Of a stretch of DNA of 44,178 nt, positions 24,012 to 32,426 are shown piece by piece; position 1 is the stretch's first letter; each line of letters begins with the position of its first letter. The translations under genes and the position numbers were made by a program. Source of the DNA: an uncultured Elusimicrobiales bacterium (GTDB lineage: Bacteria > Elusimicrobiota > Elusimicrobia > Elusimicrobiales > Elusimicrobiaceae). Location of the stretch: positions 1 through 44,178 of the forward strand of contig CALVFE010000008.1 of the NCBI GenBank assembly GCA_944326765.1, written 5' to 3'. The notes beneath the pieces were generated by a model. The model made no database searches and had not been told where the DNA came from. It worked only from the letters and a program-made list of their open reading frames with translations.

Positions 24012-27000
24012 TGGCGGGCCTCCTGTAAGGATTGACTGGCGGCGCTTTTGCGGGCGCGCAGCAAAGATTTGAAGCTGTCTCGGCGGCAAATCGCCGCATA
24101 CGGGCAATAGCCGCACAAATCAGACGGACTGATAAAAAAAGTACCCCGTTCGATAAAATGCGTGATTAATTGCAAAAATCCGCAGGCGCGGGGCTGCATT
24201 TCTCGGAAAGCTTCTTCCGTCAAATCCCGCCGCAAATATCCCTTATTGATGGAAAGCAGACAGGATCCCGCCGAATCGTATGCTTTTAATTCGTCTAACC
24301 GACATGCAATCCAAACATAAATGAAAGGCTGGAAAATCAGATAGGCAAAAAAATCCGACGCCAAATCTTTGCTCCCTTTGCGCGAAGATTTATAATCCGC
24401 CACGCGGAAGCGTTTATTTTTTTCATCTATGTCGATACGGTCGATTGTGCCGCGCAGGCGAATCGGCAATTCGTCTGTGGGGGCTATGCAAACCGGGATC
24501 TCAAAACGCGACGGGGTAAACGATCCCAGTTCGCGTAAATCTTCCCGCACAAAAGCGGATAATTTTTCCCAAATATCCTGCAAAATCAATTCCCATACAA
24601 CAGGATAAAGGCCAAACAAGCGATAATTCTCCGGCCGGCAATTTTTTTCAAACGAATGCGACAAATATTCCAACGCCGCCGCATCAAACAGTTCATGCGT
24701 AAGCCGCTTCCGATAAAGCGTTTCATAAAAATCTTTTAAAATGGCATGATATACCGTTCCGCGGCGATCGGGCGAAAGTTCCTGCCGGCTCAACGGTTCG
24801 TCTTCCTCGGCCAATCCGATCCCTTTGGCAAAGAAATACTTCATAGGGCACTGGGCAAGCTCCTGCAAAGAAGAAGGGGAAAACCCTTTCTCGTTTTCCC
24901 GGTTAAAGATCTCCGCGCCGGACGCAATCACTCCGTCTAATTTACCTAAAGCGCCGTTTTTGTTTAGCTCAAGGGCGGCCTCTAAAGAAGCGGTCATTTC
25001 GGCAGTTAATAATCCGGCCTGCTCATAATTTTGACGCGCAGTTTGCGGCGAAAGGATAAAGGAAAAGGATATTTCTTTTGGCGTTAAAAATGCACTTTCG
25101 GTTTGCCCAAGCCGTTCGGACAGCCGCCCGCTTACGCGCGGAGCGTTCTCCGCCTCCAAATCAATTTCACACGCCCGCGCCAATTCCGTTACATAAAGCG
25201 AACGAACGGCTTCTTTTCCGTCTAGGCCGGTTCGGGCATAAGTGGCGTAAAATTTTTCCTGTGCGGCGGTGGCGGCCAGGAAAAAAAGCAACCGTTCTTC
25301 ATCGCCCCGGTCTAGGCTCTGGTTGATCCAATACCCCAACACGTCGCGCAAAACATAGCGGTAATAATCCCGCAGCACCGGATCCTCCGGCAATACAAGC
25401 GGAAATGATTTATCATTCATTCCCAATACAAAAACCACTTTAAACTGCAGTCCGCGGGCGCGGGAAACGTCCATAAATGTTACGCCGCCGCGTACGGACT
25501 CGGCCTCATTAAAAGAGAGCGCAGAAAGAGTATCTGTCAGCTCGCGCACAAACTCGCCGGTTTGCACCTGCTCCCGAACGGAATCATACAAAGAAAGGCT
25601 ATTGATTTTCTCGCAGACTGCGCGGAAAATTTCGGCATCTTTTCCTTCAAAAGCCTCCGTTTCGGTGTTTTGTTCCAACAGCTCAATCGCCAACGCCGCG
25701 CCGGACTTCCAATCGGCTATGCTGCCCAGCCGCTGCAGAGAAGTGTTGGTCTTTTCCAGCCAGGCTAAACATGCCGGATCATATTGGGGAGCCTGGGGCA
25801 GCAGATCGCGCCATTGGTTTAAATCCCGGCTGACTAACGATTTAACGGCAGAAAAAAGCCATTTTTCCTTATGTTTGTTTTTAAAATACGGAGAAGCCAG
25901 AATGGAAAACACGGTCTGACGGTCAAACCCGTTCGCCGCCAACGAAAACAAATTTAAACAAAACACTCCCAGCGGAAAATGGGAAATCGCATAAGTAAAA
26001 GAGGCGTCTAAGGCAATACAATTCTCTTTAAATACGCGGCGCACTTCATCTTGGTAGGGAGCGGTAGTCCGCGTCAAAACGGCAATATCGCCAAAAGAAT
26101 AGCCTTCTCGTTCCGTCAGCCGCAAAATTTCTTTGGCGGCATAGAACACTTCGCCGCGCGCGTCAGCGGCACTGACGATTTTTACACCGGCGGCGGGAGC
26201 GCTTCCTTCGGAAGAAAATACACATTTTCCGCCGTCGCCCAACGCGCCGAAATTTTCTTTGTCCTCATTTTTTCCGTCAGCCGCCCCCAACCAATTGGTT
26301 TCAAAAAATTTCTGGGCAAACCGATACGCCGGGTGTTTCAGATAAGGGGCGAAAACCGTAACGGGATAATAAGCGCGCAGCCGATTGAACAGTTCCAGCT
26401 GGCGGCCGGTCATATCATAAAAACCGTAGAAAACAATCTCGTCAAAACTGTGCAAAAAATCGGAGTGTTCCGTCTGTGCCAACGCTCGGTCAAAAACCTG
26501 TTGGTAGGGACGAAACCCCGCTACAGCGGCTTCGGCCTGCAGGTAACGGCGATACAGCTGGTTGAACCACGCCAAGCGGCCGCCGTCTCGTTCCAAAACC
26601 GCATCGGGCGCTGTACGCAAGTGTTCGTCCAACACATCGGGATCCGCCAGCGAGTCCGACAAATCACGCAGTGCGCTCTTTACCGCCTGCACAAAACCAC
26701 TGGATACGGGATAACGGTCCAATCCCGGCTCGCCAAGTAAATTCCTGATTAAAAAATCGCGCAAATTATCCTGTGGAAAAAGCGGCAAGGCATCGCCCGG
26801 CGCCTCGCGGTCTAATTCCTCCAGCAAAGACCCGGCCGTTAAAAAATAAAAATTAGCCGCCGCGCCCAATTCGCGTGCCAGCCGTTCTTTCAAACGCTGC
26901 GCCAACAACGTAGAAGCACACACCACCAGCCAACGCGACAATACTCCCGAACGCTGCGTTTGCACGCGGCGCACGAAGGCATCTTCCAGCGAAGGATAAT

Positions 27001-27019
27001 GGGCGTAAAAAAGTTTCAT
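24008..27019 (-). CDS. addB: AddB-type Fe-S nuclease subunit with an inactive helicase half
   Basis: The 1003 residues align in order with AddB: an N-terminal helicase-like region, then a C-terminal PD-(D/E)xK nuclease with Gly-Thr-Ile-Asp-Arg-Ile-Asp and Val-Ala-Asp-Tyr-Lys-Ser. The four Cys of a 4Fe-4S cluster flank the nuclease: one in Gln-Cys-Pro-Met-Lys-Tyr-Phe-Phe and three in Cys-Gly-Tyr-Cys-Pro-Tyr-Ala-Ala-Ile-Cys near the end. I see no Walker A motif where Bacillus AddB has Gly-x-x-Gly-x-Gly-Lys-Thr, so the subunit should not bind ATP there. It probably recognises Chi-like sites or stabilises AddA. It is coupled to addA by a 4-base overlap and diverges from sixA by 60 bases. Confidence 0.87.
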   Translation of the reverse strand: MKLFYAHYPSLEDAFVRRVQTQRSGVLSRWLVVCASTLLAQRLKERLARELGAAANFYFLTAGSLLEELDREAPGDALPLFPQDNLRDFLIRNLLGEPGLDRYPVSSGFVQAVKSALRDLSDSLADPDVLDEHLRTAPDAVLERDGGRLAWFNQLYRRYLQAEAAVAGFRPYQQVFDRALAQTEHSDFLHSFDEIVFYGFYDMTGRQLELFNRLRAYYPVTVFAPYLKHPAYRFAQKFFETNWLGAADGKNEDKENFGALGDGGKCVFSSEGSAPAAGVKIVSAADARGEVFYAAKEILRLTEREGYSFGDIAVLTRTTAPYQDEVRRVFKENCIALDASFTYAISHFPLGVFCLNLFSLAANGFDRQTVFSILASPYFKNKHKEKWLFSAVKSLVSRDLNQWRDLLPQAPQYDPACLAWLEKTNTSLQRLGSIADWKSGAALAIELLEQNTETEAFEGKDAEIFRAVCEKINSLSLYDSVREQVQTGEFVRELTDTLSALSFNEAESVRGGVTFMDVSRARGLQFKVVFVLGMNDKSFPLVLPEDPVLRDYYRYVLRDVLGYWINQSLDRGDEERLLFFLAATAAQEKFYATYARTGLDGKEAVRSLYVTELARACEIDLEAENAPRVSGRLSERLGQTESAFLTPKEISFSFILSPQTARQNYEQAGLLTAEMTASLEAALELNKNGALGKLDGVIASGAEIFNRENEKGFSPSSLQELAQCPMKYFFAKGIGLAEEDEPLSRQELSPDRRGTVYHAILKDFYETLYRKRLTHELFDAAALEYLSHSFEKNCRPENYRLFGLYPVVWELILQDIWEKLSAFVREDLRELGSFTPSRFEIPVCIAPTDELPIRLRGTIDRIDIDEKNKRFRVADYKSSRKGSKDLASDFFAYLIFQPFIYVWIACRLDELKAYDSAGSCLLSINKGYLRRDLTEEAFREMQPRACGFLQLITHFIERGTFFISPSDLCGYCPYAAICRRDSFKSLLRARKSAASQSLQEARQ

Positions 27020-27079
27020 AAATTTGTAGAATAAAGATACTTATTTTTTTATTACATTTAAAGCGTTTAGTCAAACGAT

Positions 27080-27535
27080 ATGAAAACATTAATTTTAATC
27101 CGACACGCCAACGCGCTGCCCGCGTATGAGGCGGGCGTAAAAACGGATACCGAACGGCCTCTTTCGGAGCAAGGCCGACAAAAAGCGTTTCACACCGCAC
27201 AACTGCTTGCGGGAAAACAGCCGCGGCCGCAGATTATTTTTGCCAGCCCGCTGGTGCGCGCGGCGCAAACGGCCGAAATCCTATCCCAAACGCTGGGCGC
27301 GCCCGTTTCCCAAGAAACCGTTTTAAACGGGCTGTACGACGAAAAAAACGTATGGGATTTTTTGGCGCAACAACTGGATCAATACGATACCGTCGCCGCG
27401 GTGGGGCACAATCCCAACATTTCGTATCTAACGAATCTGCTGTGCCATGAAATATATCATTTTGCGCCGGGTTCTTTTGCCGTGCTCAACGTAACCGACC
27501 GGCAAGCTCCCCGACTAATTTTATTTGGAGAATAA
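27080..27535 (+). CDS. sixA: Phosphohistidine phosphatase SixA-like (histidine phosphatase family)
   Basis: The 151-residue cytosolic protein begins with the phosphatase motif: Leu-Ile-Arg-His-Ala near 6-10, whose His forms the phospho-enzyme. An Arg-Pro-Leu-Ser-Glu-Gln-Gly segment follows near 27-33. Ala-Ser-Pro-Leu-Val-Arg-Ala near 55-61 and Gly-His-Asn-Pro-Asn near 112-116 supply the remaining catalytic residues. SixA removes phosphate from His-phosphotransfer proteins in E. coli. In other lineages the target is unproven. uppP follows after three bases. I see no Shine-Dalgarno sequence; a weak TTTAGT lies eight bases upstream of the ATG. Confidence 0.88.
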   Translation: MKTLILIRHANALPAYEAGVKTDTERPLSEQGRQKAFHTAQLLAGKQPRPQIIFASPLVRAAQTAEILSQTLGAPVSQETVLNGLYDEKNVWDFLAQQLDQYDTVAAVGHNPNISYLTNLLCHEIYHFAPGSFAVLNVTDRQAPRLILFGE

Positions 27536-27538
27536 ACC

Positions 27539-28318
27539 ATGACCCTTTTTGATGCCGTTCTATTAGGACTTTTGCAAGCATTGGGTGAATTTTTACCTAT
27601 CTCCAGTTCCGCGCATCTGGTGCTTTTGCCATACTTTCGCGGTATGGAATATCAAGGACTGGCTTTTGACGTAATGCTCCACGCCGCTACCTTGCTGGCG
27701 GTCATCTTATATTTTGCCAAAGACTGGTTTGTGTTAATTAAAGACGGGCTTACCCGTCCCGCTTCCCCGCAGGGCCGCAGGTTGTGGTATCTGGCGGCGG
27801 CAACGGTTCCGGCCGGACTGGCAGGACTGTTGTTAAACGACTGGGCGGAACATACCTTCCGCAATCCGCTGATGATTGCCGGCTGTTTAATCGTATTTGC
27901 CGGAATTTTATGGTGGGCAGACCGAAAGGGCGCAAAAAATGATCAACAAGAAATTACGTTTAAAACCACAATGCTCATCGGCTGTGCGCAGGCGCTGGCG
28001 ATTATGCCGGGCGTTTCCAGAAGCGGCATTACGATTACGGCGGCTCTCTTGCTGGGGCTCTCCCGCCCGGCGGGCGCGCGGATTTCTTTCCTGCTCTCCA
28101 CCCCCATTATCGCCGGAGCGGCCTTGCTGGAAATAGGAAAACTTTCCGCCGCAGATTTTAACGCCCCTTTGTTGTGGGGGTTTGTAAGCGCTTTTTTAGG
28201 GGCGTTGGCCGTAATCGGTTGGCTGATGAAATATATCAAAACACACAGCTTTGACATTTTCGTCTATTACCGCTGGCTGTTGGGGGCGGCCATCATTATT
28301 TTCTATTTTTGGAAATAG
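27539..28318 (+). CDS. uppP: Undecaprenyl-diphosphate phosphatase (UppP/BacA)
   Basis: This inner-membrane enzyme dephosphorylates undecaprenyl diphosphate, recycling the lipid carrier for peptidoglycan and O-antigen units, and can confer bacitracin tolerance. The 259 residues contain the two signature regions. One is Gly-Glu-Phe-Leu-Pro-Ile-Ser-Ser-Ser-Ala-His-Leu near 17-28. The other is Pro-Gly-Val-Ser-Arg-Ser-Gly-Ile-Thr near 158-166, holding the catalytic Arg. About eight hydrophobic helices are visible. It follows sixA closely and ends before a terminator shared with proC. Confidence 0.96.
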   Translation: MTLFDAVLLGLLQALGEFLPISSSAHLVLLPYFRGMEYQGLAFDVMLHAATLLAVILYFAKDWFVLIKDGLTRPASPQGRRLWYLAAATVPAGLAGLLLNDWAEHTFRNPLMIAGCLIVFAGILWWADRKGAKNDQQEITFKTTMLIGCAQALAIMPGVSRSGITITAALLLGLSRPAGARISFLLSTPIIAGAALLEIGKLSAADFNAPLLWGFVSAFLGALAVIGWLMKYIKTHSFDIFVYYRWLLGAAIIIFYFWK

Positions 28319-28334
28319 ATGTATATCCTGCCAT

Positions 28335-28368
28335 AAAAAAAGGAACAGAAACAATTTCTGTTCCCTTT
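28335..28368. terminator. Terminator between uppP and proC
   Basis: A 10-bp perfect stem (28342-28351 with 28355-28364, GGAACAGAAA and its complement) extends past one mismatch to AAA/TTT. On the minus strand a run of seven T follows, so it mainly ends proBAC; on the plus strand CTTTCT follows. Confidence 0.85.
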
Positions 28369-28386
28369 CTAGTTTAAACAAACGGA

Positions 28387-29178
28387 TTATTTACCGGAAA
28401 TCTCTTTGGCTTTCGCTACCGTAGCAGCGACAGTTTTCGCTAAAGTGTCCGTTAAATTGGCCGTTTGCAGCGCCGCCATGCCCGCCGCCGTGCAGCCGCC
28501 GGGTGTGGCTACTTTTTGCGCCAGCGCGGCCGGAGAAATTTTTTCCACGGCCACCATTTTAGCCGCGCCGATAACCGTTTGCACCGCCAGTTCAACCGCC
28601 TGTTCTCGAGCAAGCCCCTGCAACATGCCGGCTTGCGCCAAAGCGTCTATAAAGGCATATACAAACGCCGGACCGGAACCCGAAACGGCGGTTCCCGCGT
28701 CAAACAAGGATTCCGGCAACTCCACCGTTTTCCCTAACCGGCAAAAAATACTTTCCACTTGCCGACGCAGCGCCGCGGAAACTTCTTTGCCAAAAGCAAA
28801 CAGCGTAACGCCTTCCCCCAGCGCCAGCGGCGTATTAGGCATAATGCGCACCACCGGCCAGCCCGGCAAGGCCGTTTGCAGTTTTTCAAGAGTCCAACCC
28901 AACGCCATACACACCACAGGTTTGACGGCCGCCGTTTTTATTTCCGCCAGCACCTGCGGCACAACGGCAGGCTTCACGGCAATCAAAAGCACATCGGCCT
29001 TTTGCGTCGTTTGGCGATTGTCCGTATAAGCCGCTATCCCATATTGCTGCGTCAATCGTCTTGCCGAATCCGCCGACGAAACAGACGCCAAAACATCTTC
29101 CTTCGGCCAGCCGCTTTTGAGTAATCCTTTAATGAGGGCGCCCCCCATTTCGCCGGCGCCGATAAATCCGAGTTTCAT
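28387..29178 (-). CDS. proC: Pyrroline-5-carboxylate reductase
   Basis: The last step of proline synthesis reduces P5C with NAD(P)H. The 263 residues begin with the dinucleotide motif Gly-Phe-Ile-Gly-Ala-Gly-Glu-Met-Gly near 4-12. Arg-x-Met-Pro-Asn-Thr-Pro near 116 follows. The C-terminal dimerisation helices carry the family signature: Gly-Ser-Gly-Pro-Ala-Phe-Val near 170, then Val-Ala-Thr-Pro-Gly-Gly-Cys-Thr-Ala. Its ATG overlaps the proA stop by one base (TAATG). It is the third gene of a complete proB-proA-proC operon. Confidence 0.97.
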   Translation of the reverse strand: MKLGFIGAGEMGGALIKGLLKSGWPKEDVLASVSSADSARRLTQQYGIAAYTDNRQTTQKADVLLIAVKPAVVPQVLAEIKTAAVKPVVCMALGWTLEKLQTALPGWPVVRIMPNTPLALGEGVTLFAFGKEVSAALRRQVESIFCRLGKTVELPESLFDAGTAVSGSGPAFVYAFIDALAQAGMLQGLAREQAVELAVQTVIGAAKMVAVEKISPAALAQKVATPGGCTAAGMAALQTANLTDTLAKTVAATVAKAKEISGK

Positions 29179-30479
29179 TACTTGCTCCCTATTTTTTTAT
29201 GCGTAAACGGTTTAGCGTTCGCACCCACATAATCGGCCACAATTTGACCGTTTCCGTACAGCTTGTATTTATAGATCGTCAGGCCTTCCAGTCCCACCGG
29301 GCCGCGCGCGTGCGTTTTGCCCGTACTGATGCCGACTTCCGCCCCAAATCCATAACGATATCCGTCAGCAAAGCGGGTGGACGCATTATGATAGACGCCG
29401 GCGGAATCCACCAAATCCATAAAAAGCTGGGCTTCTTCATGTTCTTGCGTTACAATGCAGTCGGTATGATGAGAACCAAAGCGATTGATATGTTCAATGG
29501 CTTCCAGTAAATTTTTGACCCGCTTGACGGACAGTTTTTTTTCGCCATATTCGGTATGCCAATCGGCTACCGGGCCGGCCACCTTGGCCAGCGCTGCGAT
29601 ATCCGCTGCGCCAAAAAGTTCCACCCCGTTTTTTAACAAGGTTTCCAGCAACTCTTTTTTATTTTTTTCCGGCCAGCGTTCATCTAACAAAAGAGTTTCC
29701 ACCGTATTGCAAGCGGAAGGATATTGCGTTTTGGCGTCCACACAAATGCGGCAGGCCGTTTCCAAATCGGCCGACGGCGCCACATAGATGTGGCAAACGC
29801 CGTCCGCATGTCCCAAAACGGGAATTTTCGTGTTGGCTTTTACATATGCGATCAGCGCATTTCCTCCGCGCGGAATGATTAAGTCAAAGTATTGGTCCAA
29901 AGCCAGCATCTCTGCCGATTCTTCCCGCGTATGGATTAACTGCAAAGCCGCGGCGGGGTAACCGGGTACGGAAGCCAAAGCGGTCTGAAGCGTTTGGGCC
30001 AAAGCGTCGTTGGTGTGGGCGGCCTCTTTGCCGCCTTTTAACATAACGGCGTTGCCCGATTTAACCGCCAACGCCGCAATTTGCGGCACCACGTCGGGGC
30101 GGGCTTCAAAAATCACGCCGATAAGCCCAATCGGACAAGAAATTTTATAAAGAGAAAGCCCCTCGTCTAATTCCGTCGCCGCCAATACCCGGCCGACCGG
30201 ATCGGGCAGCGCCGCCAGTTCTTCCACCCCTTTGATGACGGTTTCCAGTTTTTCACGCGTCAGCTTCAACCGTTCGTAAAGAGAAGCGTTCATTTTTCCT
30301 TCGTCCACCGCCTGTCGGGCGTCCTGCAAATCCAAAGCATTGGCGGCTAAAATTTCGTCGGCGTGAACGCGCATCGCGCAGGCCATTGCATTTAGCGCGC
30401 GGTCTTTGGTTTCGGGCGGCAATGCCGCCAGCACATAAGAAGCTTCTTTGGCTTGCGCCGCTTTTTGAGCTACGTTCAT
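29178..30479 (-). CDS. proA: Glutamate-5-semialdehyde dehydrogenase (gamma-glutamyl phosphate reductase)
   Basis: The enzyme reduces gamma-glutamyl phosphate from ProB to glutamate-5-semialdehyde using NADPH. The 433 residues match the family. The catalytic Cys lies in Gln-Tyr-Pro-Ser-Ala-Cys-Asn near 258-264. Phe-Glu-Ala-Arg-Pro-Asp near 124 and the Gly-Leu-Glu-Gly-Leu-Thr segment near the C-terminus are typical. A GTG at 30491 is in frame and overlaps the proB stop, but the ATG at 30479 has GAGG six bases upstream and gives the usual N-terminus. Confidence 0.97.
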   Translation of the reverse strand: MNVAQKAAQAKEASYVLAALPPETKDRALNAMACAMRVHADEILAANALDLQDARQAVDEGKMNASLYERLKLTREKLETVIKGVEELAALPDPVGRVLAATELDEGLSLYKISCPIGLIGVIFEARPDVVPQIAALAVKSGNAVMLKGGKEAAHTNDALAQTLQTALASVPGYPAAALQLIHTREESAEMLALDQYFDLIIPRGGNALIAYVKANTKIPVLGHADGVCHIYVAPSADLETACRICVDAKTQYPSACNTVETLLLDERWPEKNKKELLETLLKNGVELFGAADIAALAKVAGPVADWHTEYGEKKLSVKRVKNLLEAIEHINRFGSHHTDCIVTQEHEEAQLFMDLVDSAGVYHNASTRFADGYRYGFGAEVGISTGKTHARGPVGLEGLTIYKYKLYGNGQIVADYVGANAKPFTHKKIGSK

Positions 30480-30487
30480 AAAGATCC

Positions 30488-31630
30488 TCACAATAAAACG
30501 ATGTTGTCGCGGTGAACGGCTTCATCGTAATTTTTATAGCCGATTTTTTTGGCTATTTCTTCCGAGCGGCAGCCGGCTATTTTGCGGCATTCTTTAGCGG
30601 AATAATTGGCTAAGCCGCGGGCAAATTCCACGCCTTTTTCATCTAAGATGGAGATGGCGTCTCCCGCTTCAAACTCGCCCCCTATGGCCACAATCCCGGT
30701 CGGCAGCAAAGAAGAACCTTTTTCACACAAAGCTTTTTTCGCGCCCGCATTCACGGTTACGCCGCCCGACACGTTGGTGGCATATGCCAGCCATAACTTT
30801 TTACCGGGCAAATCTTCCACCGGCAGAAAAAGCGTTCCTTTAAAATCCGCACCAAATACGCCCGCCACCGCACCCGTACGTTTGCCGTAGGCGATTACCA
30901 TCGCCGCGCCGGACCGCGTAACCACTTTGGCGGCTTCCAACTTGGTTTTCATTCCGCCGCGGCCGCGGGAAGAAGCACAAAAACCAAGCGCTTCAATTTC
31001 GGGTGTAACCCCTTTTACCACTTCAATTAATTGAGCGTTTTTATCTTTGCGCGGATCGCCGTTGTAGAGCCCTTCCACATCGCTCATCACGCACAGCAAA
31101 TCGGCGTCCATACCGCTGGCTACTAAAGCGGAGAGCTTATCGTTGTCGCCAAAACACACCTTGATTCCTTTTTCTTTATAGCCGCGCAGTTCATTGGTCG
31201 ATACCGTATCGTTTTGATTAATAACAGGGATACACCCCAGTTCCAACAAGCGGTTTAACGTATCGCGCAGGCTTAAATAGCGGCTGCGGTAAGCAAAATC
31301 GTCTTCCGTCAAAAGCACCTGTGCCGCCACCAAGCCCAGCTGTTTAAAACCGTCTTCGTAAAATTTCATCAGGCTGATCTGCCCCACGGCGGCGCATGCC
31401 TGTTTGAGCGCCAACACGTCGGGTGCGGCGGTAAGCCCCAGGCTTTTTTTACCCATTCCCACCGCACCGGAAGTAACAATTAAGATTTCCTTCCCCTGTG
31501 CGCGCAACTGGGCGATGTCCTCCATAAAAGAATATAGCCGGGACAAAGCCAAATCGCCGTTCTCCGCCGTCAGCGCGTTTGTGCCAAATTTAATGACAAT
31601 CCGTTTTGCCTTTTTAATTAAATCCTTCAT
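30488..31630 (-). CDS. proB: Glutamate 5-kinase with PUA domain
   Basis: ProB phosphorylates glutamate, the committed and feedback-controlled step of proline synthesis. The amino-acid kinase domain (about 1-260) has Ile-Lys-Phe-Gly-Thr-Asn near 12-17, Ser-Gly-Ala-Val-Gly-Met-Gly near 52-58 and Asn-Gln-Asn-Asp near 142-145. Gly-Gly-Met-x-Thr-Lys near 215 follows. A C-terminal PUA domain (about 275-355) is present as in the E. coli enzyme. Upstream in-frame starts at 31642 and 31663 lie in the terminator region; GGGGAG precedes the ATG at 31630. The total is 380 residues. Confidence 0.96.
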   Translation of the reverse strand: MKDLIKKAKRIVIKFGTNALTAENGDLALSRLYSFMEDIAQLRAQGKEILIVTSGAVGMGKKSLGLTAAPDVLALKQACAAVGQISLMKFYEDGFKQLGLVAAQVLLTEDDFAYRSRYLSLRDTLNRLLELGCIPVINQNDTVSTNELRGYKEKGIKVCFGDNDKLSALVASGMDADLLCVMSDVEGLYNGDPRKDKNAQLIEVVKGVTPEIEALGFCASSRGRGGMKTKLEAAKVVTRSGAAMVIAYGKRTGAVAGVFGADFKGTLFLPVEDLPGKKLWLAYATNVSGGVTVNAGAKKALCEKGSSLLPTGIVAIGGEFEAGDAISILDEKGVEFARGLANYSAKECRKIAGCRSEEIAKKIGYKNYDEAVHRDNIVLL

Positions 31631-31640
31631 AAAACTCCCC

Positions 31641-31672
31641 ATAAAAAATAAACCCCGCCCCAAAAGGCGGGG
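31641..31672 (-). terminator. Terminator of the kinase-regulator-rsmD-nuclease operon
   Basis: On the minus strand a 7-bp all-GC stem (31672-31666 with 31659-31653) is followed by TTTATTTTTT. It lies 19 bases after the nuclease stop and just upstream of proB, so proBAC needs its own promoter or read-through. Confidence 0.85.
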
Positions 31673-31691
31673 GCTTAAGATCTAAATTTCT

Positions 31692-32426
31692 TTATGCTGC
31701 CGGCTGCGGCTTTATACAGGAATGTTCACAACGCGTATTAAACGGACAAGCCGCACAATGCTGCAAATTGGGTTCAAAATCGTTTACTTCGATTTTCTTG
31801 CCGATATCCACAAACGTTTCCAAAATCTTCTTTTCGTCAAACGCTTCAAACGGCGCGCTCATTTTTTGGTTAAACGCCACAAAATAAAAAGTAGCGATCC
31901 CCTTTTGCATATTCCACGCACGCCGCGCCCCCACGGCATAGATGCCCAACTGCAGCGAATCCGTTACCGGCAGGGACAAATCAACATCGGTGCCGGTTTT
32001 GTAATCAATTACCTCCCAGGAACCGTCGGGGTGTTTATCAATACGGTCTATTTTCCCGCGCAGCGTCCACTGTCCTTCCTGAAAAATAAATTCTCTTTCG
32101 GTGCTGTCCACCGTGGTTTTGCGTTCATACTCCGCTTCGGCATAGGTTTCCAGCATCTTTTGGCCTTTCAAATACCATTCCATCTGCTCGCCCGCGCTGG
32201 CGTATCCCGCCCCCAGCCAACAATCGTCATAATACGAGAGCAATTCAGAGGGATCATTCGAATTGCGGTGATATTCCTCCAGCGCGCGGTGAATGGATAC
32301 TCCCAAAGAGGAAGCCGGAACCAATCCTTCGCGTTTTCCTTCCACATATTTCAGCTTATACAATACCGGACATTCCAAATAAGTTTTGATTTTGGAATAA
32401 TTCAGCTCATACACATCGCTATACAT
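31692..32426 (-). CDS. Stand-alone RecB/Cas4-like PD-(D/E)xK nuclease with predicted 4Fe-4S cluster
   Basis: The 244 residues have the fold order of RecB/Cas4 nucleases. Cys19 lies in Thr-Tyr-Leu-Glu-Cys-Pro, His46 in Ser-Ile-His-Arg-Ala, Asp127 in Gly-Lys-Ile-Asp-Arg-Ile-Asp, and Asp141/Lys143 in Val-Ile-Asp-Tyr-Lys-Thr-Gly. Cys224, Cys227, Cys233 and Cys237 form a C-terminal cluster. Cys19 with three of the last four should bind an Fe-S cluster, as in AddB and Cas4. All active-site residues are present, so activity on DNA is expected, but no CRISPR or cas gene is near. It overlaps rsmD by eight bases. Confidence 0.85.
   Translation of the reverse strand: MYSDVYELNYSKIKTYLECPVLYKLKYVEGKREGLVPASSLGVSIHRALEEYHRNSNDPSELLSYYDDCWLGAGYASAGEQMEWYLKGQKMLETYAEAEYERKTTVDSTEREFIFQEGQWTLRGKIDRIDKHPDGSWEVIDYKTGTDVDLSLPVTDSLQLGIYAVGARRAWNMQKGIATFYFVAFNQKMSAPFEAFDEKKILETFVDIGKKIEVNDFEPNLQHCAACPFNTRCEHSCIKPQPAA

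Noticed and set aside
26051..26740. Open frame of 229 codons opposite addB
   Set aside because: Composition and lack of any motif mark it as a shadow of the addB codon pattern.
27019..27080. Leaderless starts for the divergent addB and sixA genes
   Set aside because: Hexamers TATTCT and TTTAGT lie eight bases before the starts, but neither has the TG extension and both match the consensus poorly, so I did not include them.
31692..32426. Cas4 of a CRISPR system
   Set aside because: No other cas gene or array is in the window; the Fe-S nuclease fold is shared by AddB and many non-CRISPR proteins.
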